The translations under genes and the position numbers were made by a program. From assembly GCA_016715945.1 (NCBI GenBank), contig JADJXJ010000001.1:1054001-1118000 (forward strand): 64,000 bases of DNA, in the 5' to 3' direction. The notes below the pieces were generated by a model that worked only from the letters and a program-made list of their open reading frames with translations, ran no database searches and was not told the DNA's origin. The DNA is from Bacteroidota bacterium. Lineage in GTDB: Bacteria; Bacteroidota; Bacteroidia; Bacteroidales; F082. Shown here in pieces: positions 9,146 through 17,387 of the stretch (positions are counted from its first letter, which is position 1; each line of letters begins with the position of its first letter).

Positions 9146-10123
9146 TCAGTCGAAATTTTTCTTCATATACTGCAGTCGCTCGAAGCCTGCGGTGTTTTCC
9201 GGGTAGCGGCTCACCTTTCCGCGGAATTCATCCACAGATTTGTATCCGTTCATTTTCATCCAGTCTTTTACGCCCTCACGAATGTCGGTCAGGTAGGTAA
9301 TTCCGTTCTGGTAAAGGGTAGTGCACAACTGGGTCACTGTGGCTCCGGCCAGAAGTTGCTTCACCACACCTATGGAATAGTGAATACCTGTGGATGCTGC
9401 CAGATCGGCGGGGAAATTATTTGAACGCAACAAGGCAATCCACCGCATGGAAACAGATTTTTCGTCGGGGCTCGAGAAGATGTTATCTGTAACCACTTTG
9501 GCCGTGGCGATATCCACATCAGGATTGTAGAACCTGTTGAAGAGCACCAGTCCATCGGCTCCGGCCTCCTGCAGGCGCCATGCCATAGCCATCATATTGG
9601 TGAAGAAAGGTCCGATTTTGACCGAAACAGGTATGTTTACCTGCTTTTTGACCTCGCGCACGATGGCGGCATATGTTTCTTCGATAGCTTCGCTGCTCAA
9701 ATGCCTGTCGTTCGGAAAAAGTGCAATGTTCAACTCCAGCGCATGGGCGCCTGCCGCTTCAATTTTTGAAGCAAAATGCACCCACTCGTTTGGGCTGACG
9801 CAGTTGACGCTGGCAATTACCGGAATATCGGTTTCCTTTCGTGCATCGCTGATCAGGCGGAGGTATTCGTCGAGCACCGGACCTTTGGAGATATTGGTAA
9901 CAAATTCCTCAGCCTCGGGATACCAGAAGTAGAAATCCTGCTTGCGGGTTTTTGCAGCAATACGCGCAGTGATTTGTTCTTCGAAAACCGACTTGAGCAC
10001 CACCGCTCCGGCCCCGGCCTTGTGGCACTCCTTTATGTTTTTCAGGTTGCCTGTGAGCTTGCTGCTGCTTACCACCAGCGGGTTCTTTAATTGTAATCCG
10101 AGATAGGTTGTTGAGAGATCCAT
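9146..10123 (-). CDS. Dihydroorotate dehydrogenase-like FMN protein in the hydrogenase operon
   Basis: A 325-residue TIM-barrel flavoprotein related to class 1 dihydroorotate dehydrogenase and the dihydropyrimidine dehydrogenase C-terminal domain: start MDLSTTYLGLQLKNPLVVSSS, then KAGAGAVVLKSVFEEQ, VIASVN (103-107) and IPVSVKIGP. The segment holding the catalytic base in true DHODHs (NxSCPN or Ser variant) reads ELNIALFPND (130-139), so neither Cys nor Ser is present there. Pyrimidine synthesis is therefore doubtful. It lies 18 bases after the hydrogenase protease gene and before the operon terminator, pointing to a redox role linked to hydrogenase or NAD(H). The superfamily is sure; the function is unknown. 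Confidence 0.8.
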   Translation of the reverse strand: MDLSTTYLGLQLKNPLVVSSSKLTGNLKNIKECHKAGAGAVVLKSVFEEQITARIAAKTRKQDFYFWYPEAEEFVTNISKGPVLDEYLRLISDARKETDIPVIASVNCVSPNEWVHFASKIEAAGAHALELNIALFPNDRHLSSEAIEETYAAIVREVKKQVNIPVSVKIGPFFTNMMAMAWRLQEAGADGLVLFNRFYNPDVDIATAKVVTDNIFSSPDEKSVSMRWIALLRSNNFPADLAASTGIHYSIGVVKQLLAGATVTQLCTTLYQNGITYLTDIREGVKDWMKMNGYKSVDEFRGKVSRYPENTAGFERLQYMKKNFD

Positions 10124-10141
10124 ATTGTAGGCTTTAAATTT

Positions 10142-10618
10142 TCAGTTTACGGTAACTTCGTTCTTCGTTTTAAGGAGAAAATTTTGCAGGAAATCGAGTG
10201 CCAGGCTGAGGTTATGCCGGGCATCTTCCGACAGGCGCTCTTCAAAATCCCAGTTGTACCCTCTGATTTGCAGCAACATAGCCTTCGGTCTGTTGCCGTT
10301 GATCTTTTGACAGAGGTCGAGCACAAAGGCGGGCGAAACGGCGTGCATGGTAAACTCCACCCGGGCATCGGACGGGTTGACCTCAGTGAAACGAAAATCG
10401 TCCACTGCCTCGTCCAGGGTTGCATCCACGAAAATCACCAGCTCGCGCCCGGCAATGGCAGCTGCATCTTCGATATTGAGCTGGTAGTTGCAATCGGTGT
10501 CCACCTCAAGTCCGGTTTGGGTGGCGAGCCACTGTTCAAGTTGTTGCACAAGGGCTGCACCCAGGCCATCGTCCTGCCGGCCGGGATTGCCGTATCCATA
10601 CACCAGGATTTTCGACAT
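10142..10618 (-). CDS. hoxW: Hydrogenase maturation endopeptidase (HoxW/HyaD type)
   Basis: Nickel-dependent C-terminal processing protease for the [NiFe]-hydrogenase large subunit. The 158-residue protein starts YGYGNPGRQDDG, the family signature. The expected metal-sensing residues are visible: D16/D17 in GRQDDG, D65 in VDATLD and H92 in FTMHAVSP, matching the E16/D62/H93 set of E. coli HybD. The neighbouring HoxH ends with a 25-residue tail after its last CxxC-AT-H motif, which is the substrate. It sits 8 bases downstream of hoxH in the operon. Confidence 0.9.
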   Translation of the reverse strand: MSKILVYGYGNPGRQDDGLGAALVQQLEQWLATQTGLEVDTDCNYQLNIEDAAAIAGRELVIFVDATLDEAVDDFRFTEVNPSDARVEFTMHAVSPAFVLDLCQKINGNRPKAMLLQIRGYNWDFEERLSEDARHNLSLALDFLQNFLLKTKNEVTVN

Positions 10619-10626
10619 CTTCCTGA

Positions 10627-12080
10627 TTATTGTTTCATCTTACGGTCAATCAACTCGTTGCGCTCATTGAGCAAAGTGATTTCCAGAGGCATTTTGCCCA
10701 ATGCATGGGTGGCGCAGCTCAGGCAGGGGTCGTACGCACGTATGGCCACCTCCACTGCGTTCATCATTCCTTCGGTGATTACCTCCTTGCCATTCATCAT
10801 TTTTTTAGCCACCTGATTGACCGAGCGGTTCATGGGCTCATTGTTGTTGGTGGTCGAAACGATGAGGTTGGCCATCACAATCTGATCCTGCTCATTGATG
10901 CGGTAGTGATGGAACAAGGTGCCACGCGGGGCCTCAATCAAGCCAACGCCCTCGTTTTGCTTGGTGCCCTTGGTCACCAGATCAGTTCCCATGATATCGG
11001 GATCGTGAAGCAGGTCGCGGATCACTTCGGCGGCATGCAGGGTCTCGATCAGGCGGGCATAGTGCATATGCAGGCAGTGATTGTTTGGCTTACCGCCGGT
11101 GAGGGCTTTGTACTGCTCGAATTCGGCCTGTGCCAGGGGCGATGGAATGAAATCGCAGGTGTTGAGCCTTGCCAGCGGTCCTACCCTGTACCAGCCCTTT
11201 TCCTTGCCAAGGTGTTTCAGGTAGGGGAACTTCATATAGCTCCAGCTCCGGACTTCTTCTTCGATATAGTTTGTATATTCCTGGTAATCAATATCATTTA
11301 GGATACGATTGCCTTCTGCATCCACGGCCCTCAGGCGACCGTGATAGAGGTCGAGGGCGCCGTCGTCGCGCACCAGGCTCAGGTGATTGCTGGGGAAATA
11401 GGCAAAGCCGTCGATGAAGTCTTTGTTGGCTTTGTAGTAGCTCTTGAAAAAGTCGAGGGCTTCCTGTGCCCAGGCTACCATTTTGTCGGCATTCAGCGGG
11501 TCGGGGCCTTTGAGAAATTCGTCCACCTCGGCCTGGCTGAGGCTTTTGTTGATACCTCCCGGAATTGCGCCGGTGCCGTGAATCTTTTTACCGGCGGTGG
11601 CGCGGATGATTTCCTGTCCGAATTTGCGCATCATCACCCCCTGCACGGCCAGCGAAGGGTTGGTCAGTGCAATGCCGATGATGTTGCGTATGGCCGGGTC
11701 GCCGTCGATACCGAAAAGAAAGTCGGGTGCGCTCAGGTGGAAGAAATGCAGGGCGTGCGACTGGAAGAATTGACCGTAGTGCATCAGCCTGCGCATTTTT
11801 TCGCCTGTAGGCGTGAGTCCTTTGCCGGTGCCGGCTCCCACAATCACATCGAGGGCCTTGGCTGCTGCAAGGTGGTGGCTCACCGGGCAAATGCCGCACA
11901 GGCGCTGCACCAGCACCGGGGCTTCCCAGTAAGGACGTCCTTGCACAAAACGCTCAAATCCACGAAATTCGACAATATGCAGACGACTCTGGGTAACATT
12001 CAGCTTATCGTCCATCAGGATGGTAACCTTGCCGTGGCCTTCCACGCGGGTTACCGGTTCTATGGTGATCTTTTTGACAT
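10627..12080 (-). CDS. hoxH: [NiFe] hydrogenase large subunit HoxH (5' end needs a one-base frame correction)
   Basis: Catalytic Ni-Fe subunit of a soluble NAD-linked (group 3) hydrogenase. Numbered from the GTG at 12043-12045, the L1 motif is RLCGICPVSHH (C50, C53) and the L2 motif DPCLSCATH (C441, C444); the tail after H447 is 25 residues and would be cut off by HoxW. The conserved N-terminal strand KKITIEPVTRVEGHGK is encoded upstream of that GTG, but its frame runs back to a stop at 12100-12102 without ATG, GTG or TTG. The ATG at 12078-12080 gives MSKKITIEP only if one A is added to the A5 run at 12071-12075. I annotate from that ATG; the coordinates contain the apparent frameshift. HoxY ends 15 bases upstream. 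Confidence 0.88.
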
Positions 12081-12095
12081 GGCTTTGCAGGTGTT

Positions 12096-12644
12096 TTAGT
12101 CAAACTTTACAACTTCATAGGGCAATTTGAGCGGATTGCCGGTGATCAGGGCCACTAGCGCTTCCCATATCAGGTCGGCTCGTGGCGGGCAGCCCGGCAG
12201 GAAATAGTCAATCTTGACGATCTCGTGGCAGGGATACACCCGGTCGAGCAGCATTGGCAGCTCATCATCGTTGGGCAGGATGCGTTCTTTGTTGAGCTGC
12301 ACAGTCGGCCCGTTCAGGTAGGCTTCCTCGATGCACTCCTCCACCGGGATGCCGTTCCGCATGGCAGGCAGTCCGCCCATGATGGCACATTCGCCCAGCG
12401 AGATCAGAATCTTGCAGTTTTTGCGAAACGAACGCAGCACCTCCACGTTTTCGCTGTTGCAACAGCCTCCTTCGATGATGCCGATGTCCACCGGCTTGGT
12501 GAAGGTCTTGATATCGTCGACCGGCGATTTGTTAAATTCGACCAGCTCGATGAGCTGCAATATGCGTTCGTCAATATCGAGTATGGACATATGGCAGCCA
12601 AAACATCCTGCCAATGAAGTAGTTGCGATTACTGGTTTACTCAT
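12096..12644 (-). CDS. hoxY: [NiFe] hydrogenase small subunit HoxY
   Basis: Electron-transfer subunit that pairs with HoxH. The 182-residue protein has the four ligands of one proximal [4Fe-4S] cluster: C14 and C17 in AGCFGCH, C86 in LGECA and C152 in PGCPPR. The extra medial and distal cluster domain of membrane hydrogenases is absent, and there is no Tat signal peptide, so the enzyme is cytoplasmic. An unusually strong Shine-Dalgarno for this phylum (GGAGGAGGAAA, around 12650-12660 on the minus strand) precedes the ATG at 12644. It lies 24 bases after hoxU. Confidence 0.95.
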   Translation of the reverse strand: MSKPVIATTSLAGCFGCHMSILDIDERILQLIELVEFNKSPVDDIKTFTKPVDIGIIEGGCCNSENVEVLRSFRKNCKILISLGECAIMGGLPAMRNGIPVEECIEEAYLNGPTVQLNKERILPNDDELPMLLDRVYPCHEIVKIDYFLPGCPPRADLIWEALVALITGNPLKLPYEVVKFD

Positions 12645-12668
12645 TTTAGTTTCCTCCTCCGGTTTTGG

Positions 12669-13364
12669 TTAAACGGCCACATCGCTGCCGATGGGTTTAT
12701 GATCGAATTTTCGCTGGCCGATGGGTTGAACGAAGCCTTTTTCTTTTACCAGGATTGAGCCTACTGGGCAGGCATTCATGGCGGCTTCGGCCAGCTCAGG
12801 GGTCATCTGCTTGCCCAGATCCTCGTCGAGCACCACTTCCAGGTGGTTTCCCCGGTTGCGGAAAGCAAAGAGCGGGCGTCCCTGATCGTCGCGTATGGCT
12901 TTGATGCAACGTTTGCACATGATGCAACGGTTCTGGTCTTTGATGATATAAGGCGAAGAGGCATCGACACCTTTCTGCGGGAAGTCGTAGGGGAACCGCG
13001 GCACCATCATCTGATAGTAGTAGCCAAGCGCCTGCAGTTCGCAGTTTCCGCTTTTTTCGCATGCGGGGCAGAAATGGTTGCCACTCACAAACAGCAGTTC
13101 CACGATACTTTTTCGCAACTCATTGATTTGCTCTGTGTTGCTTTCAATTTCCATGCCCATGGTTACGGGTGTGGTACACGAAGTCATAAGCCGACCGTTG
13201 ATGCGCACCGTGCAGATGCGGCATGCCCCTTTGGGTTTGACGCCGGGCATATTGCACAGGGTGGGGATATAAATCCCGTTTTGCCTTGCAGCCTCAACAA
13301 TATAAGTACCGCTTTCGGCCATGCATTCTGTGCCGTCGATTTTAAATTTGATCAGTTCGCTCAT
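12669..13364 (-). CDS. hoxU: Hydrogenase diaphorase iron-sulfur subunit HoxU
   Basis: Electron-wire subunit linking HoxF to HoxYH, homologous to the N-terminus of NuoG. The 231 residues hold a [2Fe-2S] ferredoxin domain (C37, C48, C51, C63), a His-ligated [4Fe-4S] site in GNHFCPACEKSGNC (H97, C99, C102, C108) and one further [4Fe-4S] set (C147, C150, C153, C199). The H-x-C spacing is that of HoxU rather than the H-x3-C of NuoG, and no molybdopterin domain follows, so this is a hydrogenase and not a complex I subunit. The gene is 11 bases from hoxF in the operon. Confidence 0.93.
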   Translation of the reverse strand: MSELIKFKIDGTECMAESGTYIVEAARQNGIYIPTLCNMPGVKPKGACRICTVRINGRLMTSCTTPVTMGMEIESNTEQINELRKSIVELLFVSGNHFCPACEKSGNCELQALGYYYQMMVPRFPYDFPQKGVDASSPYIIKDQNRCIMCKRCIKAIRDDQGRPLFAFRNRGNHLEVVLDEDLGKQMTPELAEAAMNACPVGSILVKEKGFVQPIGQRKFDHKPIGSDVAV

Positions 13365-13375
13365 GGGTGCTGTGT

Positions 13376-15190
13376 TTAATGTTCGTGATGGTGAAACACG
13401 GCCTTACGGCCCACGTAAGCATTGGCAGCCTTAACCGAAGCTTCGAGGTCGAAACCCTGGTCGAAGTCTTTGTCTTTCTGCAGCAATTGTTCGTACAGAT
13501 GAGGGAAGTTTTTCAGGCTCGAAATGATGGGGTTGCCCGCTGTCTGGCCTAATCCGCAACGACTGGCCTGAAGCACTTTACCCCACTCACGCAATTCATC
13601 CAGGTCTTTTTTCACGCCCCGTCCGTTTAGGATCTTGAGCAACTTGTTGCGCATTACCTGCGGCATGTTGCGGCAGGTGGAACACGACCCGCATGACTCG
13701 TCGATGAAGAATTCCATGAAATTGAGCACCACATCGCGGAGCAGATTGCGCTGCTTGCCGAAGATGATCATCGAGCCGCCTGTAGAAAGGTCGCTGTAGC
13801 CGAGGGTACGATAAAACTCATCAGGACCGATGAGTGTACCCGAAGGCCCGCCCACCTGCACTGCCTGCACATCGTAGGCACCAACCATGTCGAGCATATC
13901 GGCTACGTTGAACCCCCAGTTGACCTCGTACACCCCGGGGAACATGCAATCGCCGGATATGCTGAGAATTTTCGTTCCCGTGGAGTCGTCGGTTCCAAAT
14001 TGGGTAAACCATTCGCCTCCGTTTTCGATGATGCGCACCACCGTGGCAAAGGTTTCCACATTGTTTATTATAGTAGGCTGATCGAGATAGCCCTTTTCGA
14101 CCGGGAAAGGTGGTTTGTCGCGTGGCTCGCCACGTTTACCTTCGAGCGACTCAAGCAAGGCCGATTCCTCGCCGCACACATAAGCGCCTGCACCATATTG
14201 GATGCGGATATCAAAGTTGAAGCCTTCAATACCGCAGATGTTTTTGCCCAGCAGGCCTTCGTTGCGCATGTTTTGCAACACGCCTTCCAGATAATCCTTC
14301 ATGTAGCGGTACTCATAACGCAGATAGAGGATGCCCTGGTCGCCTCCGATGGCATATCCGGCTACGGTCATGCCTTCGAACACAAGTTCGGGCTTTTCGG
14401 TCAGGATAACCCTGTCTTTGAAAGTGCCCGGTTCGCCTTCGTCGGCATTGCATACCACATAATGTTTATCTCCTTTGGCCCGGCGGCAAAACTCCCACTT
14501 GAAACCGGTGGGGAAGCCTGCCCCTCCCCTGCCCCGCAGGTGACTATGTTTCACCTCGGCAATGACAGCCTCGGGCGACATCACGGTCAGCTTCTCGCGC
14601 AACACCTTGCCATAGTGGTAGTTGTCCGAAAGCACCATGCCTTTGCGGCGAATGTTGCTCGAAACCATCGCCCGGAGCCGGGGATCCTGGTTTTTGCCAT
14701 CGCCAAACCCTTCGTGCACCAGTTCGTTGAGCGAGCGGCCTTCGCGGATGTACCTTATAATCTCTTTGGCCCTGAAAGGGGTAAGCCTGGTAAACACCTT
14801 GTTGTTGATGATGGCCGCCGGCTCCTGGTCGCTCATGCCGATGCAGGCCGTGTCGAACAGCCCGATCAAACCGTCGGGAGTTACCTCGCCAAAGCGAATG
14901 CCGGCCGCCTTTTCAAAAGCATCCCGAATAGCCTGACGCCCGAACATGTTGGCTACAACACTGTTGTTCAGGTAGATGGAATACTTTCCCCTTGGCTTCA
15001 TACTCAGAAAATGGTAAAAACTGATGGTCTGCTCGATATCAGCCAAAGAGGTACCCAGAAGCGCAGCCAACTCGCGTGCGTTGGCTTTGCTGATGTAACC
15101 CTCCGTTTCCTGGATCTCGATCAGCATGTCCATCAGGCGTGTGCGGTCGTTGCCATACTTCCACGCAATGAGTTTTGCGATGTTTTCCAT
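13376..15190 (-). CDS. hoxF: NAD-reducing hydrogenase diaphorase subunit HoxF (with degenerate NuoE-like domain)
   Basis: FMN and NAD(H)-binding subunit that exchanges electrons between NADH and the hydrogenase. At 604 residues it matches HoxF of group 3d enzymes. Residues 1-150 are a NuoE/HoxE-like thioredoxin-fold domain in which only C116 of the usual four [2Fe-2S] cysteines remains (TACIGMSDQ; the first pair is YLNNSVVANMFG). The NuoF-like part follows: the glycine-rich LRGRGGAGFPTGFKW (219-232), NADEGEPGTFKDR (248-260), and a [4Fe-4S] set C500, C503, C506, C545. The C-terminus ends in a His-rich tail. It is the first gene of the operon, with a good promoter 64 bases upstream. Confidence 0.94.
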   Translation of the reverse strand: MENIAKLIAWKYGNDRTRLMDMLIEIQETEGYISKANARELAALLGTSLADIEQTISFYHFLSMKPRGKYSIYLNNSVVANMFGRQAIRDAFEKAAGIRFGEVTPDGLIGLFDTACIGMSDQEPAAIINNKVFTRLTPFRAKEIIRYIREGRSLNELVHEGFGDGKNQDPRLRAMVSSNIRRKGMVLSDNYHYGKVLREKLTVMSPEAVIAEVKHSHLRGRGGAGFPTGFKWEFCRRAKGDKHYVVCNADEGEPGTFKDRVILTEKPELVFEGMTVAGYAIGGDQGILYLRYEYRYMKDYLEGVLQNMRNEGLLGKNICGIEGFNFDIRIQYGAGAYVCGEESALLESLEGKRGEPRDKPPFPVEKGYLDQPTIINNVETFATVVRIIENGGEWFTQFGTDDSTGTKILSISGDCMFPGVYEVNWGFNVADMLDMVGAYDVQAVQVGGPSGTLIGPDEFYRTLGYSDLSTGGSMIIFGKQRNLLRDVVLNFMEFFIDESCGSCSTCRNMPQVMRNKLLKILNGRGVKKDLDELREWGKVLQASRCGLGQTAGNPIISSLKNFPHLYEQLLQKDKDFDQGFDLEASVKAANAYVGRKAVFHHHEH

Positions 15191-15253
15191 GCAGTGAGTA
15201 GTGTTTGTTGGTTAAAATGAACGACTTAAGCTTTGTTGTTAATCGATTCACAA

Positions 15254-15283
15254 CAAATGTACAAGCAAATCTCAGCTGCACAA
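15254..15283 (-). promoter_or_regulatory. Promoter of the hox operon
   Basis: On the minus strand, TTG (15281-15283), a 19-base spacer and TACATTTG (15254-15261), a full match to the Bacteroidota -33/-7 consensus. The leader to hoxF is about 60 bases. Confidence 0.65.
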
Positions 15284-15384
15284 CAGCAGAATGAAATTTA
15301 GAATGTGTTTAAATTAGATTCTTGCAGGGGGTTTCATTGAAAGGCCTGTGCTTTCAAACTCATAAATCGCTGAGGGAATGTATT

Positions 15385-16056
15385 TTAGCTACTCTTTATT
15401 GCACGGAGCATATGCCGTTTTCCCCCAAAACCCGGAAGACGTTCGAGGGTGAAGCCAACCTGGCGCAATGCCTGTTTTACGCTGCCTTTTGCGCTGTATG
15501 TGACCAGCAATCCACCTTTGCACAAAGCATGATAAATGGCCGAAAAAATATCACATGTCCAGAGCTCAGGCTGCACAGCCGCACTGAAGGCATCAAAATA
15601 GACCAACTGAAACCGGCCGGCCTCCGGCACAAAGGTCCTGAAATCGGCTTCCAGCTTGGTGAGGAAAAAACTTTCCGTGATTTTCTCCTCCTTGTTCCAG
15701 GCTGCCGACATGATGCGAAAGTAGCGCTCACCGGCGTCCGGCTTTAGAAAACGGGCATAGTCGAGTTTTTCCCAGAGCTCAGGAATAAGCGGAAACTTTT
15801 CAATTCCGGTGTATGCAATCTGTGAATTTTCTCCATAAACCGATGTAAGCAAGGCATTTAAACCTGTGCCGAAACCATATTCAAGCACATGGATGGTTCC
15901 TGAGAATTTTTGCAATGCCGGCTCCAAACCGTTTTTGATGAACACATGCAACGATTCGCCCATTGCTCCGGTGGTGGAATGGTAATGTTCGCCCAGCTGC
16001 GGGTGAAAGACGGTCATGCTGCCATCGGCAGTTCGATACAGTTGAAAAGTGTCCAT
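15385..16056 (-). CDS. mnmD: tRNA 5-methylaminomethyl-2-thiouridine methyltransferase MnmD
   Basis: SAM-dependent enzyme that makes the last methylation of mnm5s2U at the wobble base of some tRNAs; it corresponds to the methyltransferase half of E. coli MnmC. The SAM site is LEYGFGTGLNALL, and the later QLVYFDAFSAAVQPELW and SAKGSVKQALRQVGF blocks are family hallmarks. It ends FGGKRHMLRA, also typical. I use ATG 16056, four bases after the upstream lipoprotein stop; ATG 16080, overlapping that gene, is a possible alternative. A hairpin without T-run (TTGAAAG/CTTTCAA, 15337-15357) lies downstream. Confidence 0.9.
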   Translation of the reverse strand: MDTFQLYRTADGSMTVFHPQLGEHYHSTTGAMGESLHVFIKNGLEPALQKFSGTIHVLEYGFGTGLNALLTSVYGENSQIAYTGIEKFPLIPELWEKLDYARFLKPDAGERYFRIMSAAWNKEEKITESFFLTKLEADFRTFVPEAGRFQLVYFDAFSAAVQPELWTCDIFSAIYHALCKGGLLVTYSAKGSVKQALRQVGFTLERLPGFGGKRHMLRAIKSS

Positions 16057-16060
16057 TGAT

Positions 16061-17338
16061 TCAAATTCTGACAGGCGCATAAATAGTGCTGTAAAACAAG
16101 CCGGTAAAAGCATTTTCGGGCAGGACCAACACAGCTGACCACTGTCCGCTTCGGGAAATTCTGATCAGGTTGCTTTGCACGCGCACCCACACGGCATCGG
16201 GCAAAACAGCCACAACATCCGGAAAACCAGGCATATTTATTGACCATTCGACCGTGCCGCCGGGTGAGTATTTTAAAAGACTGAAACCTGAGCGCTTCAG
16301 AAAATATCCATCATACCAGAAGATCAAAGTATCTGATGTAACGGACGGAACATTCCGGAGGAGCCTCATCGAGGGTGGATCGGCCGATAGCTCATAAACC
16401 TCAATTGCCTCAGGCTTTCGAATGGCAGCGAGCAATTTGTCGTTCCCCTTCCAGCGAAAATCAACCATCTTTCCGCCCATTGGCCAGATGGAGTGCAGTG
16501 CACCCGTTTGGCGATAAAAAACCCTGACCGTATGCTTGTTGCCACCTGAACGAAAGGCCACAGCTGTAAATTGGTTGTTGTTTGCCAGGGCATAGGGCAG
16601 GCTGTCGGGATTGCCCGTAATGGAAATCAGCATATGCCCGTCGGAGGCCCGCACTGCCTTGATTTGTCCGCTTTTCTCTGCAATCCAGAATCTGGCGCCA
16701 TCAGCAACCGTAAAAGCAATTTCATGCGGAAGCTGGGACGCCTGCAAAGTGTAGGATATTTCGGAGAAGGGCCACTTGATTGCCAGCAGTTTCCGGCCGT
16801 CAGGCTGCAAAATAGCAGCGGTTTGTGCGCTTTCGGACCAGCTTGCCTGCCGGCAGGCCAGGGCAGCAAACTCGCTTTCAGCAATCACCCTGCCGTCGGC
16901 CAGCAAATGCATCATGCGCATGCCGGCAGTGCCTGAATTGAAAAGCAAAAAAGCTTCTGCAGGCGCAGGCTTTGCGGTCAGCAAGATCCTCACAGACTTT
17001 TTCACCTGCCTCCCCGAACGATCCCAGAGGACCACAAACGTGGCACTCCCCGCATAATCGAGACCCTCGAGCAGAAAATATCCCTGCACAAGGGCGGAAT
17101 CCGCCAGCTGAAATACCTGCGGACTGACCAGACTCACCCCATCCGCATTGACCAGACTGATTTTGAGCATGCCATAGCTGGAGGGAGTAACATTCAAGCT
17201 GTAGTATAAGGTGTCGTTCTGAATCTGGACACCCGGCGCAGGTTCCAAAATATCAATCAGTGGAAAATCCTCAACATGCGCTCTCCGGCAGGCCGTGGCC
17301 AACACAAAAAAAATAAGCACAAAAAAAATCGGACGCAA
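16061..17338 (-). CDS. Putative lipoprotein, beta-propeller-like, unknown function
   Basis: A 425-residue secreted protein. The N-terminus is hydrophobic and ends LATAC with the lipidated Cys at residue 17. The next ~100 residues look like an Ig-like beta domain (LVNADG, VVLWDRSGRQ). From about residue 125 to the end, short repeated beta strands with D/N-G turns suggest a propeller fold. I do not recognise the family. The only start in frame is TTG 17338 (the upstream stop is at 17354-17356). It is translationally close to mnmD, which begins 4 bases after its stop, so the two are probably co-transcribed. Confidence 0.75.
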   Translation of the reverse strand: MRPIFFVLIFFVLATACRRAHVEDFPLIDILEPAPGVQIQNDTLYYSLNVTPSSYGMLKISLVNADGVSLVSPQVFQLADSALVQGYFLLEGLDYAGSATFVVLWDRSGRQVKKSVRILLTAKPAPAEAFLLFNSGTAGMRMMHLLADGRVIAESEFAALACRQASWSESAQTAAILQPDGRKLLAIKWPFSEISYTLQASQLPHEIAFTVADGARFWIAEKSGQIKAVRASDGHMLISITGNPDSLPYALANNNQFTAVAFRSGGNKHTVRVFYRQTGALHSIWPMGGKMVDFRWKGNDKLLAAIRKPEAIEVYELSADPPSMRLLRNVPSVTSDTLIFWYDGYFLKRSGFSLLKYSPGGTVEWSINMPGFPDVVAVLPDAVWVRVQSNLIRISRSGQWSAVLVLPENAFTGLFYSTIYAPVRI

Positions 17339-17354
17339 AATTTTGCTCTTTGGT

Positions 17355-17362
17355 TACCTTTA
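17355..17362 (+). promoter_or_regulatory. -7-like box for the exonuclease gene
   Basis: TACCTTTA (one mismatch to TAnnTTTG), 25 bases before ATG 17388. It abuts the opposite-strand box at 17363-17370. Confidence 0.4.
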
Positions 17363-17370
17363 CAAAGCTA
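17363..17370 (-). promoter_or_regulatory. -7 box for the lipoprotein-mnmD unit
   Basis: The minus strand reads TAGCTTTG (perfect TAnnTTTG), 24 bases upstream of the TTG start at 17338. Confidence 0.5.
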
Positions 17371-17387
17371 ATCAATCCTGTTTGCGA

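Noticed and set aside
12669..15190. NADH dehydrogenase (complex I) NuoEFG genes
   Set aside because: HoxU has no molybdopterin domain, HoxF carries the fused NuoE-like domain, and HoxY/HoxH with Ni ligands follow.
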